Shown: piece by piece, positions 10,285 to 19,257 of the stretch
Numbering within the stretch: position 1 is the first letter of the stretch
How the letters are laid out: each line of letters opens with the position of its first letter
Assembly: GCA_037447655.1 (NCBI GenBank)
Contig: JBBHKE010002686.1
Span: forward strand, 6,080 to 41,345
Source: Zygnema cylindricum
Taxonomy: Eukaryota > Streptophyta > Zygnematophyceae > Zygnematales > Zygnemataceae
Direction: 5' to 3'
Length of the DNA: 35,266 nucleotides
The notes under the pieces: generated by a model
What the model was told of the DNA's origin: nothing
The model's database searches: none
The model's input: only the letters and a program-made list of their open reading frames with translations
Position numbers and translations under genes: made by a program

Positions 10285-11097
10285 ATGGGAGATTGGGAGG
10301 GAGAAAAATTGGGAGGCAGATTTGGAGAGAGAGAGCGCAGATTGGGAGGGAGGGTAGGCAAATTGGAAAGGAGAGAGTGAGGGAGAGAGAGAGGGAGGGA
10401 GGGAGGGCAGATCGGGAGGGAGGATCTGAGGAAGTGAGAGAGGGAGGGGGAGAGGGAGGGAGGGAGAGAGGGAGGGAGAAAAATTGGGAGGCAGATTGGG
10501 AGAGAGAGAGCGCAGATTGGGAGGGAGGGTAGGCAGATTGGAAAGGAGAGAGTGAGGGAGAGAGAGAGAGGGAGGGAGAGTAGGAGAGAGGGAGGGAGGG
10601 AGGGCAGATCGGGAGGGAGGATCTGAGGAAGTGAGAGAGGGAGGGGGAGAGGGAGGGAGGGAGAGAGGGAGGGAGAAAAATTGGGAGGCAGATTGGGAGA
10701 GAGAGAGCGCAGATTGGGAGGGAGGGTAGGCAGATTGGAAAGGAGAGAGTGAGGGAGAGAGAGAGGGAGGGAGATTAGGAGAGAGGGAGGGAGGGAGGGC
10801 AGATCGGGAGGGAGGATCTGAGGAAGTGAGAGAGGGAGGGGGAGAGGGAGGGAGGGAGAGAGGGAGGGAGAAAAATTGGGAGGCAGATTGGGAGAGAGAG
10901 AGCGCAGATTGGGAGGGAGGGTAGGCAGATTGGAAAGGAGAGAGTGAGGGAGAGAGAGAGAGGGAGGGAGATTAGGAGAGAGGGAGGGAGGGAGGGCAGA
11001 TCGGGAGGGAGGATCTGAGGAAGTGAGAGAGGGAGGGGGAGAGGGAGGGAGGGAGAGAGGGAGGGAGAAAAATTGGGAGGCAGATTGGGAGAGAGTT
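10285..11097 (+). repeat. Polypurine minisatellite, about 195-bp period
   Basis: Almost pure A/G on the plus strand. The landmark AAAAATTGGGAGGCAGATT recurs near 10304, 10479, 10676, 10871 and 11068, giving periods of 175, 197, 195 and 197 bp. Each unit contains GGGA/GAGA simple repeats plus fixed words such as GCGCAGATTGGGAGG and GCAGATCGGGAGG. Apparent long frames across it are artefacts of the repeat. Such homopurine DNA can form triplex/H-DNA. The array stops abruptly at about 11097 in unique sequence. Confidence 0.92.
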
Positions 11098-11129
11098 TGG
11101 ATTCAAGGTTCAAAATTTGGGTGCGCCGA

Positions 11130-11167
11130 ATTAGAGTTACTAACGCTAATAGCGATTTCACGGTGTA
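11130..11167 (-). repeat. Orphan end of the 217-bp MITE family
   Basis: GCTAATAGCGATTTCACGGTGTA is the right-hand terminus of the TA-flanked MITE family, ending at the TA of 11166-11167. It is preceded by TTAGAGTTACTAAC, which resembles the TTAGTGTTAAT inner part. No left end is found; the minisatellite lies where it would be. Confidence 0.6.
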
Positions 11168-11231
11168 CCTCTTTTCCCGTTAGGAATGGTACGCCGCCTA
11201 CATACGAAGTTATATATTGTACTTTATACAA

Positions 11232-11323
11232 AAATTGGCACCGACAATATTTTTAGTGCGACAGTGTTTGTCGCGTAGTTGGCACCGACACACTTTTGTT
11301 ACGCGACAGTGTTTGCCGCGTCA
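11232..11323 (+). repeat. Two tandem hairpin-forming units of about 48 bp
   Basis: TTGGCACCGACA ... GCGACAGTGTTTGTCGCG is followed at once by a second TTGGCACCGACA ... GCGACAGTGTTTGCCGCG. Each unit ends in a small hairpin, GCGACA-gtgtt-TGTCGC in the first and a near-perfect version in the second. No function was recognised; it could be part of an unidentified repeat. Confidence 0.6.
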
Positions 11324-13659
11324 GGTGGTCCAACCATCAGGTCATTCGTGATTCAAGGCCGTCCGATAAGTTTTATCTGGCGGTACCGATTCGCCTCTTT
11401 TTGAAGTGGTCACTCCGATAAATCAGGAGCGGCTCGATGCCGCTTGAACCTCCTTGATTTTTGTTCGTAGCGCCAGGTGTTTCGTATGTGTGATGTCGTA
11501 TTTGTAGAGTCACCTTCGTATGACGCGTGTCCTAAGTTACACCTAGGAGCGTACTTTCTTACTAGGTGTACTATTTCTGCTGTAACAATATTTCAAGTAC
11601 ATAGTGACCAGGATAGTACAAATTAAGTCCTAAAAACGTCTCTATCATTCACTTCCTCGCACACACACTCTCATTTGGCGGCCGACATTATGATCGGGAG
11701 ATTCTGACTGTCAGATCTGTTCCCAAATTTCTTCCATAAAAAATTATTGAAATTGGAAATTAGAAATTTTAATATTCAAGTTGTTGATACAATTTTCAAA
11801 ATCCTAAACATATTTAGTAATATTTGACATTCCGACTGACCGAGAAATTCCCACTGTCAAATCGGTTGTCGTTATTCTCCTGATGAAATTTGTCACCCTA
11901 TCTCTGACCCTTGAGTTCACTAACGAGAGGGGTAGAAATTAAAACGTTTTAAATGTAAAGAACAGCTAAAATGAGGTTTGACCACCATTTAATGTGGTTT
12001 TATGAGGTTCAAATTGTTGAGGAGGTTTTGACATTTAAATTAGTGGATGTTGTCAATCTAAATCTGCCGATTTCAAAACTTTTGACATTCGCCTTTTTCC
12101 TAAGATTATCTTGTTTTTCTAAAAAACTGGTATATGAGGTTCCAGCAAAACTTCTTGATTAAAAATACTTAATGCTTTCATGTTTTAAAAACCCTACTTT
12201 TTGATTTTGGATTTTAAATTGACGGAAAGCATACTACACATACAAATAATGGGCTCTTGGCATTCATATGTGGAATTCCATCATTAAATCAGATGCCGAT
12301 AATCAAAATTACCGATAAGATTTCTAACATCAATAATTTAGTAGACAACTTTGACTTTTAGATTTAATTCATAATCTACATTGGCATCCACATTGGAAGA
12401 CTCTGATAACGAAAGGGTTTAAAAAAAAAATCCTATTCCTGCACCTTTTTCTTTTATGGAATTGGCAATAAAAATGGCAAACGAAATCATAAGATTACAT
12501 TTGACAATAATGGATGGCAATGAGATTCTTATAATCAATCCACTTACAGATGCAAATTAGCTGACAAGACCTTCACATTGAAAAAGTGACGAGCCCTCTC
12601 CCCTCTCCCCTCCCCCATCTCCCCGCCCCTTACCACTCTTTCCGAACCACTGGTCCGGAGCTTCTCCCTATTAGACTGCTTTGGAGCATCCCCCTCAAGG
12701 CTGAACAGAGATTCAAAGATGACCTGTTGTGATCCTTTCTCTCTATTCCATTGACAGCAGGTGTTTGTGTTTGGGAGAGTGACCACTCCTGTCACGTCAC
12801 ATCAATGTCAACACACTTGTCCACCTCAAACCTCGTGCAAAAGTAATCATCACGAACTGATTTAGGAGGGAAAAATAAAAAAAGTTGAATGCGAATAGTT
12901 GATCCTTGTACAAACAAAACTTTTAAAGAAACTATTGTTTTCTTAAAGAGCCGGAATATAGACGTTTTGATCATTTGACATCTACAGTGACTATTTGCAC
13001 TAAAAGTGACATAAACAAGATCGATACCATCACAAAGGCTCAGTCCATCTATAACGGGCATTTCAAGCGGAACGGACACGTAACCCGTCAAATTGAAATG
13101 AACCTGTAAGAGGATCCTAAGCACCAAAGGTAAATAAAATACAAGTACAGTTCCGGAATCCTTTTAGTATGGCAACTCCCGGATACTATACCTTAGCCTA
13201 TACTAGTCAAAATGGCATGACCTAAACGTCTATGGACAGCACTTTACGAAACCTAAACACTCCTAAAGACCAAATGTGCTCCGAGGTATGATTCCCCGAA
13301 GTTCGCATTCCATACACAAGAAGGGAAGATTATTTATACCTTATAGGAAGGGTCAAAATCGGACTATTTACAATGCCATGGAGAGTGCTGAATCCCCTCA
13401 AAAGGCCAAACCAATCCACACAAGCTAAAACCCAAACCTCACTCCAATGCGAGGCCAAGTGGACCCGTCTCGCTCCATCCCCTTCTCGCCGTGGAGTCAC
13501 CGCCGGCCTGAAGCACCTCTCTTTTGAACCCCGAGACACAATTTCGTAGCCTCAAGATCAAGAAACATCTGGTAACTACTTCCAGGTTGCCGTACCTTCT
13601 GCCACACCAGATTTTGATAGAGTCAGCCAAAGGTCATCAGACGGCATCAGACATCGGGA
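11324..13659. other. Long interval without a supported gene
   Basis: A CT-rich patch lies at about 12590-12630. A minus-strand frame opens after CTCTTACAG near 13103 and runs to 12792; it could be an exon, but it has no recognised domain and no partner. The remainder reads as unique, AT-rich intergenic DNA on both strands. Confidence 0.3.
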
Positions 13660-13908
13660 GTGACAAGGGAGGGGGAAGAGGGGGAGGGAGGAGAAGGGGG
13701 GGTGAGGGATAAGGACGGAGAGGGAGAGGGAGAGGAGAGGGAGAGGGAGAGGGAGAGGGATGATGAATGGATGGAAGGAAAGTGAAGGAATGAAGGAGGG
13801 GAACAGAGGGGAAGGAGGAATGGGATGGAAGGAATGGGAGGGGGATGGAGGAATGGAATGGATGGAGAGGGGAGAGGGGAGAGGGGAGAGGGGAGGGGAA
13901 AGGGTTTC
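13660..13908 (+). repeat. Polypurine low-complexity tract
   Basis: GA-rich simple sequence: GAGAGG units near 13715-13760, GGAATGGA-type units near 13770-13865 and a GAGGGGA run at 13865-13900. It sits exactly where paralog copy 1 loses homology to copy 2, so it marks or caused the break that removed the WD40 exon. Confidence 0.85.
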
Positions 13909-13919
13909 ACTTAGCGGAT

Positions 13920-14363
13920 CTAAAAGCTGAATTTCGCACCATATCTAGCATATTCGGACTTATTGATTCCTTGACATGTGTTAAGACCTTTTAAGTGAAT
14001 TATCAGATTTTGAATGGATTTTCAAAACCATTCAGTGTCTTTTCAGAATGGAAAAAGTATTCGTGAAATGATTGCATCCAGTTACGTTAACAGAGCAAAT
14101 TTAGTGATGGTTGGCTTAAACAAAGAGTAAATTGACGTATTGTAAAATTGACAAGCCATTAAAAAGGAAATGCGGACTAATTCCATATCAAAAAAATATT
14201 AAAAAAAATCGGCCTATTAGCTCAACACCTAGGTGCCATGTCAGTCCGAAATAGTGACAAATATTTCCTTTCTGAAAGCATAAATTTCAGGCGTTAAACT
14301 TAAAAACGCTATTAAGTATCATAGCTTAAGTAACTGCTGTGGTAAACAAAGAAAATAACTCAC
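13920..14363 (-). other. Intron 2 remnant of paralog copy 1
   Basis: Collinear with intron 2 of copy 2 (19.48-19.92 kb). Shared landmarks include CACCATATCTAG, the CTTGACA...GTT segment, ATTG(C/T)ATCCAGTTA, GATTGACAA-type words, CATGTCAGTCCGAAATAGT and GGGTTAAACTT-like ends. Homology stops at about 13920 against the purine tract. The 5' splice donor GTGAGT (complement of 14358-14363) is kept, but there is no downstream exon to splice to. Confidence 0.8.
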
Positions 14364-15350
14364 ATGGCTAGAAAGTTCGGCAATTTGCTTATCTTTGATT
14401 TTCAAATCTCCTCGAAGACCCTTCACCTCTGCTTGCAAAGACGATACAAGTTTCTTTTGGTTTGTCAATTCCTTGTTTTGCGCCAAATACAAAGTTGTGA
14501 AAAAACCCGGTTGCAAGGGAATTCGAGGATTCTGAACAGCCAACTCAGTTTTGGCTTCAGATAACTTGAAAGGATCTAAAGCTTCACACAAACGAAGGAC
14601 ATCGTTGTAATTTACATCTGTGTGTTTCTTCAAAAAGGCATCAATCCCGTCATATAACGTATCACAGTTTTTCCGAAATGAACCAGGCAAAATCTCCACC
14701 AGAGTTTGAAGGTCAATAAGTTGAAATCCTTCATAATGAGAGGCTGCCCAAAGGATATAGCTGTCAACCACCTTCCCGATAAAAAACTTTTTCCCATCTT
14801 CCAGAGGAGTGATATTGCCTGTGTCTTTGACTTTTCCTGTTGAAAAATAATCAGTGATCAGAGAAACCACTGTGCCTAATTCCAAGGCCTGCAAATCCGT
14901 CAAAGAGCATCTGTCCAGTTTTATGCTCAGAAACTCCCGCAATAGAATTCCATACTTGCTTTTCAATTTGAGACAATATTTAAAAAGTGTCACCACATAC
15001 GAGATATGGAATTGCTCATTTTCACATTTAAATCCTTTGATGGAAAACCCCAAAGACTCAACAAGGCAATCCAAAATTGAACGTTTGTTAATTTCTATAT
15101 ATTCTGGAAAAGTAGCATTGTTAGAAGGGTCATTAGGCGAACGAAATCTTCCATTTCAGAAACTTCAGACGGCATAAAACATTTATCTGGGAGCACCATA
15201 GTGTAATTTTTCTCAGCAAGGTAATTTCCAACGTTGACAAAGCTCAGTTTCCTGCTTTGAACACCTCGCAAGAATCTTTGAAGTACAATAGGTGATAAAG
15301 CTACGAGCCTCTTGAATAAAGCCTTCACTTTTACTTCTTTTTCTCCTTCG

Positions 15351-15535
15351 TCTTCTTCTTCTTCTTCTTCTTCTTCTTCTTCTTCTTCTTCTTCTTCTTC
15401 TTCTTCTTCTTCTTCTTCTTCTTCTTCTTCTTCTTCTTCTTCTTCTTCTTCTTCTTCTACTGCTTCTTCTTCTTCTTCTTCTTCATTCTCTTCTTCTTCT
15501 TCTTCTTCATCTTCTTCTTCATCTTCTTCTTCTAC
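15351..15535 (-). repeat. (GAA)n microsatellite encoding poly-Glu inside exon 2 of copy 1
   Basis: A pure TTC run on the plus strand covers about 15351-15457 and continues with interruptions to about 15535. It encodes roughly 60 acidic residues on the minus strand. Copy 2 has only a short TKPESTVSAVK segment at this place. The tract is a multiple of three, so it keeps frame. It is purine/pyrimidine biased and slippage prone. Confidence 0.9.
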
Positions 15536-15582
15536 TTCAACTTTAGACTCGGTTTCCTCTTCGTTCAATAATGACGCATAGT

Positions 15583-16240
15583 CTGCAATCCAAACTTGCT
15601 CCCAAATAAGTTTAACATTAGTGTGTACAAACTAAAATGCTGACAGCAAACATGTCTTCTTCAATGCTGCAATGCATCGGGCGGAAACAACCTTCAACAA
15701 CAACCTCCAACAGGTTTGAATAAAAGCAAACAGACAAAGAAACAAAATAAAACAAAATTATATTTTTTTACTTACGAAAATACAAAGCATAACTATGTTT
15801 ACCTTCAACGATTTACAAGCAAGAAGACAATCCAAACTAAATTCTCTTTTATCATACAACAAAGGATAACTATGCATATCTTCAAGAGCAAAAAGCAAGA
15901 CGCAGAAAACTAGATTAAACGAAATTCTTCCGCTTCACTCACGACATAGCACAGCATAACTAGTGCAAACTTTCAACGGTGTAAGGCAATAGGTCAAAGA
16001 AACAAAATTGAGCTAAATTTCCTTGTTTAACTTACGACACAGCTTAAATAACATAGCTGCAAGTGTTTTAGCTACGAAGTTTCATGTTTCGGTCACACTT
16101 CCAACACCACTTCGACCAACAACTATACATTTTTGAGCGTGATTTCTGTCACAAAAAGATACATTTTAAATCGCGTTGATAAACATTGCACATTTGTATA
16201 TGTAACATTTATCTTGATGTAGATATGCTTTTAAACTCAC
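15583..16240 (-). other. Intron 1 of paralog copy 1, built of decayed tandem units
   Basis: Bounded by the GTGAGT donor (complement of 16235-16240) and the TTGCAG acceptor (ending 15583). Inside are about four degenerate units of roughly 80 bp, each with an AGCATAACTATG-like core (near 15787, 15868, 15953, 16033), then CTTCAACGG and ACAAAATT...CTTAC. The same units occur about seven times in intron 1 of copy 2. Read on the minus strand, several units carry GTAAGT or GTGAGT, that is, donor-like sequences. Confidence 0.65.
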
Positions 16241-16859
16241 CTAATACAACGTCTTGGCAGTTTCTGAAAACATCCTGACATACTCCGATATTTAAAGTTG
16301 AAGCTTTAACATTTACCAGGAAAGAGAGAGAGCTCTCCCAGCTCGAATACACTTCCGCTTTCAAAAAGTCTTCACAAAGTTTGATCAAATTATTTGCAGA
16401 ATATTCTTCAGTCATACGGAGATTATTAGCTGCAACAATAATATCAGCCACATTTTCTGCGGTCAAATTCGGCGATAAACCGTAGCAAAAGCTCACAATT
16501 TCTTTGAACGTACGATTGCCACCGGGCAACTTGTCCAATGGCAAATGAAACGTGAGGTGACAAACATCTTTTGCTTGTTCACATTTCTGTTTGAAGACTT
16601 CGCTTCTTGCAAACAGAGGAAATCTATGCAGGCGAAAGGTATTATTATGTTCCTCATTATTTATGGTTCTGGCAGTAGATTTCTGGGGAGTGAAGTTTTG
16701 CAGATCGTTTTCCAGGGAATCTACAATAACCACTGTGACGTCACTGAGGACTGAAGAAGAGAGAAGTGGTTCCCATGGGGATGAATGACACGTGAAAGTC
16801 ATGGCTGCAAGAGAAAGAGAACTTGAAAAGTTAATCTCAGTAACTTCCACAGGTTCACT

Positions 16860-17545
16860 CTCCCCAGTTGCCAGTCTTCAGTGAAAGATCCAATTCCAAA
16901 TGCTGCCTGCTGGATGGCACTCGACCAGTTTGAAGTGAAACCGAACCGAACTAAACACGTTTTCGCAGTTCAGTTCAAACGGAGAAAAAGCTAAGACAAA
17001 ACACGCTTAAGCAGAAATTAGGGTTACCAGCGATATCGCCACTTCGAAAATAAAACAAGCCAGAATTGCCATATCGGCAAAGCGGATAACCCCTGTCGAT
17101 ATTAAACATAGAGTAATGATAAATTGATAATTCAAGCTCGATACTCTAACACGAGACTGAATTTGTATTGTCCACAAATTTGAACATTTCTTTCGTCGGT
17201 TTTTCATGGTATTGAAATTTTAACGATAAATAAGAATATTGAACACGTCCAACACGACAGCATGGCATACGTTTTACGTACGTCAGAGTGGCTTTTACAG
17301 TTGCCACGTTTTAAGTTACGTTTTCGTACTATACACGGAGAATACCAGGAATGACCATTACAACGGCGTAGTATGGCATAACCACATATAGCGCTTCAGG
17401 TGTGTCGTTCCAGTTGTTTTCGCTCAGTTGACCTAACGCCGGGCCCATATTCCAGTTTCAAACAGGTGTCCTCCACTTCGTGACCCTAAAATTCCAACTT
17501 TGATATCCTTCAAACTTAAAATACTAGAGAAGAAGAGAGAAAGTG
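16860..17545. other. 5' flank of paralog copy 1; no gene
   Basis: Up to about 16970 it aligns with the 5' flank of paralog copy 3 (31.44-31.61 kb: GTTTG(A/G)AGTGA, ACCGAACC). Beyond that it is unassigned. No TATA box comparable to that of copy 2 is obvious. Confidence 0.4.
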
Positions 17546-17735
17546 TGTAGGATCTTTGAAATAAATAATCACAAAATTAAATCACAGAGAATTCACAAAG
17601 ATACACTGATTTCATACACAGCGGAAGCTCATAGATAAAAAGAAAATTCAGCCAAAAAGGTTTATATGTGTTTTTGGCCAAAGCCTTTTTACATCATCTC
17701 ATATTTCTCTCTCGCGCACACACACACAGGATGCC
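17546..17735 (-). repeat. Diverged fragment of the copia LTR family
   Basis: TGTAGGATCT at 17546 opens a stretch that aligns with the left part of the LTRs at 20,747 and 26,154. Shared words are CACAGCGGAAGCTCATA, ATTCAGCCAAAAAG, TTTATA(A/T)GTGTT, TTGGCC(A/G)AAGCC and TTTACATCAT. Many substitutions separate it from the young LTRs, so it is an older insertion of the same family. It lies downstream of the stop of copy 2 in the same orientation as the intact element. The other LTR end is not recognised, so whether it was a solo LTR is unclear. Confidence 0.75.
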
Positions 17736-17774
17736 CACTGTTAGTGTCGACGTGACAGCCTCTTAGAAGCTTCT

Positions 17775-18090
17775 GAATTCCCTCGATCTGAACAACTAAT
17801 TACAAATTGAAAAAAGGAAAACCTTCTATTGAATTCCATTTGTCTAAAATTCCTCAAATATCACACAGCTAAGAACGCTTATCTACTATTAGAAAGAGTG
17901 ATTTACAGGTACCAAACTTGTTCAGAAAGTTGATCGAAAACACGCAAAAATATAGAAAGAAAAACAAATTTGTCACAGTGGTCACAGAGAGGAAGTCAAT
18001 TATGTACTGCCTGCAACCATCAGAATAGGGGAAAAAAATGGAGAAGTATTATGATATAGTTCCTGTGAAAATAGAAACATAAGTCGAAGT
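17775..18090 (+). repeat. About 310-bp diverged repeat, partner at 32.06-32.39 kb (inverted)
   Basis: Aligns with the minus strand of 32060-32390. Shared words include ACAACTA, GTCTAAAAT(T/C)CCTCAAATATC, AAAGTTGATCGAAAAC, GTCAC(A/G)GAG and AAAAAATGGAG. The origin of the repeat is not recognised. It lies in what would be the 3' UTR or downstream flank of copy 2. Confidence 0.65.
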
Positions 18091-18381
18091 ACAAAGTAAC
18101 GATAAGAAGGTAATAAGCCAGTGGCGGGGAGCAAGGACATATATATCCGAAACGAAACACAAGACACAAAATAGCTTCCATCCACAAGTTACAAGGCATG
18201 TTTCATATTGTCCTGCAATCCTTGTGTCTACACCACTATAGGATCGAATTGATAGAATTCAAGTATTTAACAAATACCACCTGTAACTTGTGCATGAAAT
18301 AAAGAAAAAATCTCAAGCTAAACCATTCCCAAGATTCAACAAGATTGGGGAACTCACCGAAATTGGCACTTGAAAAAAAAA
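18091..18381 (-). other. Presumed 3' UTR / downstream flank of copy 2
   Basis: Directly follows the TAA of the WD40 exon on the minus strand. No clear AATAAA polyadenylation hexamer was identified on that strand. No other gene is visible. Confidence 0.35.
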
Positions 18382-19257
18382 TTACTGTACTTCATCTGCC
18401 TTCCACAATATTATTTTACCGTCTTTGCTCCCTGACCAAAGGCTATTTTCCGCAGTTATAGCTAACGTGCGTACCACATCCTTGTGACCGTCCAAGAGAG
18501 CAGCACGTTTCCCATCTTCCCACGGTCCTTTCCAACCTCGAATTAAATGGTCATCAGATCCAGACCACAAAACTCCATCTTTGTCAACAACCAAGGCCCG
18601 AATCGGACTCTTTCCATCAAGACTTTTCACGAGCTTTCCGTCTAAAGTCCAACAATTGATTATTCCATCAGATCGTCCTGAAAACAGAAATTGACCTATG
18701 GCAAGAGCTTCCACAGGCACAGAGTTTTCACTCAAAGTCCTTACACACATCCCATTCTCCCAACATTTGATTGTCCCGTCCTTTCCCGCCGACCACAATT
18801 TTCCATTCACATCTTCACAAAAAGCGGTAATGCAACCTCTGTGACCTATTCCATCAAAGGACGTCCCCACACAAGAAATGCTATATCCATCCCACACCCA
18901 CTCTTTAACTTGCTTATCATAATCACTCGAGAAACAACATTTGTTGGATGTTGCCCACAATGCTAATAGGATGTAGTCGTGGCCTTCGGCTTCTCCTATC
19001 ACTTCATAATCCTCGACCAGTAATAGTGCTCCATCTTGAAAAGAAGCCCATAAAAGCTCTCCATTGAAAGATAAAGCTGTAAAGTAAGAATATTTGGGCC
19101 CCACAGTCCATATACATTTGCCTTCTTTCCAACAGGAAAGAGTTTCGCCTCCAACCCAAATAGTTCCGTCAGGAACCACAGCAAGACACGTGACATGCGA
19201 CTGACATGAAACTTGGATTGCAGGCTCCCTAACAAGAGGAACTGAACTCGCCTGAGC
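18382..19257 (-). CDS. Exon 3 of copy 2: seven-bladed WD40 propeller
   Basis: Begins after TTTCAG with GCTCAGGCG and ends at TAA (18382-18384); 291 residues. Seven repeats can be counted, several with the pattern LWSG(S/A)xDGxIxxW: CLAVVPDGTIWVGG; YFTALSFNGELLWASFQDG; the diverged LLALWATSNKCCFSSDYDK; CITAFCEDVNGKLWSAGKDG; VEALAIGQFLFSGRSDG; IRALVVDKDGVLWSGSDD; and VRTLAITAENSLWSGSKDG. That is one full propeller, expected to act as a protein-binding surface. Upstream in-frame codons up to 19338 are intronic. A separate WD40 gene starting in this exon is less likely, because there is no good ATG after the acceptor and the phase matches exon 2. Confidence 0.85.
   Translation of the reverse strand, partial: AQASSVPLVREPAIQVSCQSHVTCLAVVPDGTIWVGGETLSCWKEGKCIWTVGPKYSYFTALSFNGELLWASFQDGALLLVEDYEVIGEAEGHDYILLALWATSNKCCFSSDYDKQVKEWVWDGYSISCVGTSFDGIGHRGCITAFCEDVNGKLWSAGKDGTIKCWENGMCVRTLSENSVPVEALAIGQFLFSGRSDGIINCWTLDGKLVKSLDGKSPIRALVVDKDGVLWSGSDDHLIRGWKGPWEDGKRAALLDGHKDVVRTLAITAENSLWSGSKDGKIILWKADEVQ

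Larger units (their letters stand above)
14364..16802 (-). pseudogene. BTB-NPH3(-WD40) paralog copy 1, frameshifted and truncated
   Basis: Exon 1 (16802-16241) encodes the BTB domain: SPWEPLL, LHRFPLFARSE, a PGG loop, FCYGLSPNLTAENVADI. It ends at a G|GTGAGT donor in phase 1. Exon 2 (15582-14364) begins after TTGCAG and encodes an acidic run, then the linker (ALFKRLVALSP, GNYLAEKNY) and the NPH3 domain (ILPGSFR, CDTLYDGIDAFLKKH, LCEALDPFKLSEAKTELAVQN, RIPLQPG), ending in a coiled coil. One base is missing relative to copy 2 just beside TCTTC at 15147-15151, so the two halves of exon 2 are out of frame; the exon length confirms this. The WD40 exon is absent. The ATG at 16800-16802 lies in a GCAGCCATG context kept in all three paralogs. 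A single-base sequencing error cannot be excluded for the frameshift, but the lost 3' exon stands independently. Confidence 0.85.

Noticed and set aside
10251-11161. Long Arg/Glu/Gly-rich and Pro/Leu/Ser-rich reading frames
   Set aside because: They are frames through a polypurine minisatellite and change identity with each repeat unit; no coding signal.
12792-13127. Minus-strand 111-residue frame after CTCTTACAG (possible exon)
   Set aside because: No recognisable domain, partner exon or start; the second half reads as Lys/Phe-rich AT sequence.
15312-15581. Plus-strand poly-Ser frame
   Set aside because: Antisense shadow of the GAA repeat in exon 2 of paralog copy 1.
16803-16850. Extending exon 1 of the BTB genes upstream to a GTG start
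   Set aside because: GTG is not a normal plant nuclear start, and all three paralogs share an ATG in GCAGCCATG 16 codons further in.
17544-17929. A complete 381-bp solo LTR bounded by TG...CA and a 5-bp GAAAG duplication
   Set aside because: The end at 17924 falls inside the ~310-bp repeat shared with 32.06-32.39 kb, whose homology crosses that point. The GAAAG match is therefore most likely chance; only the LTR fragment 17546-17735 is kept.
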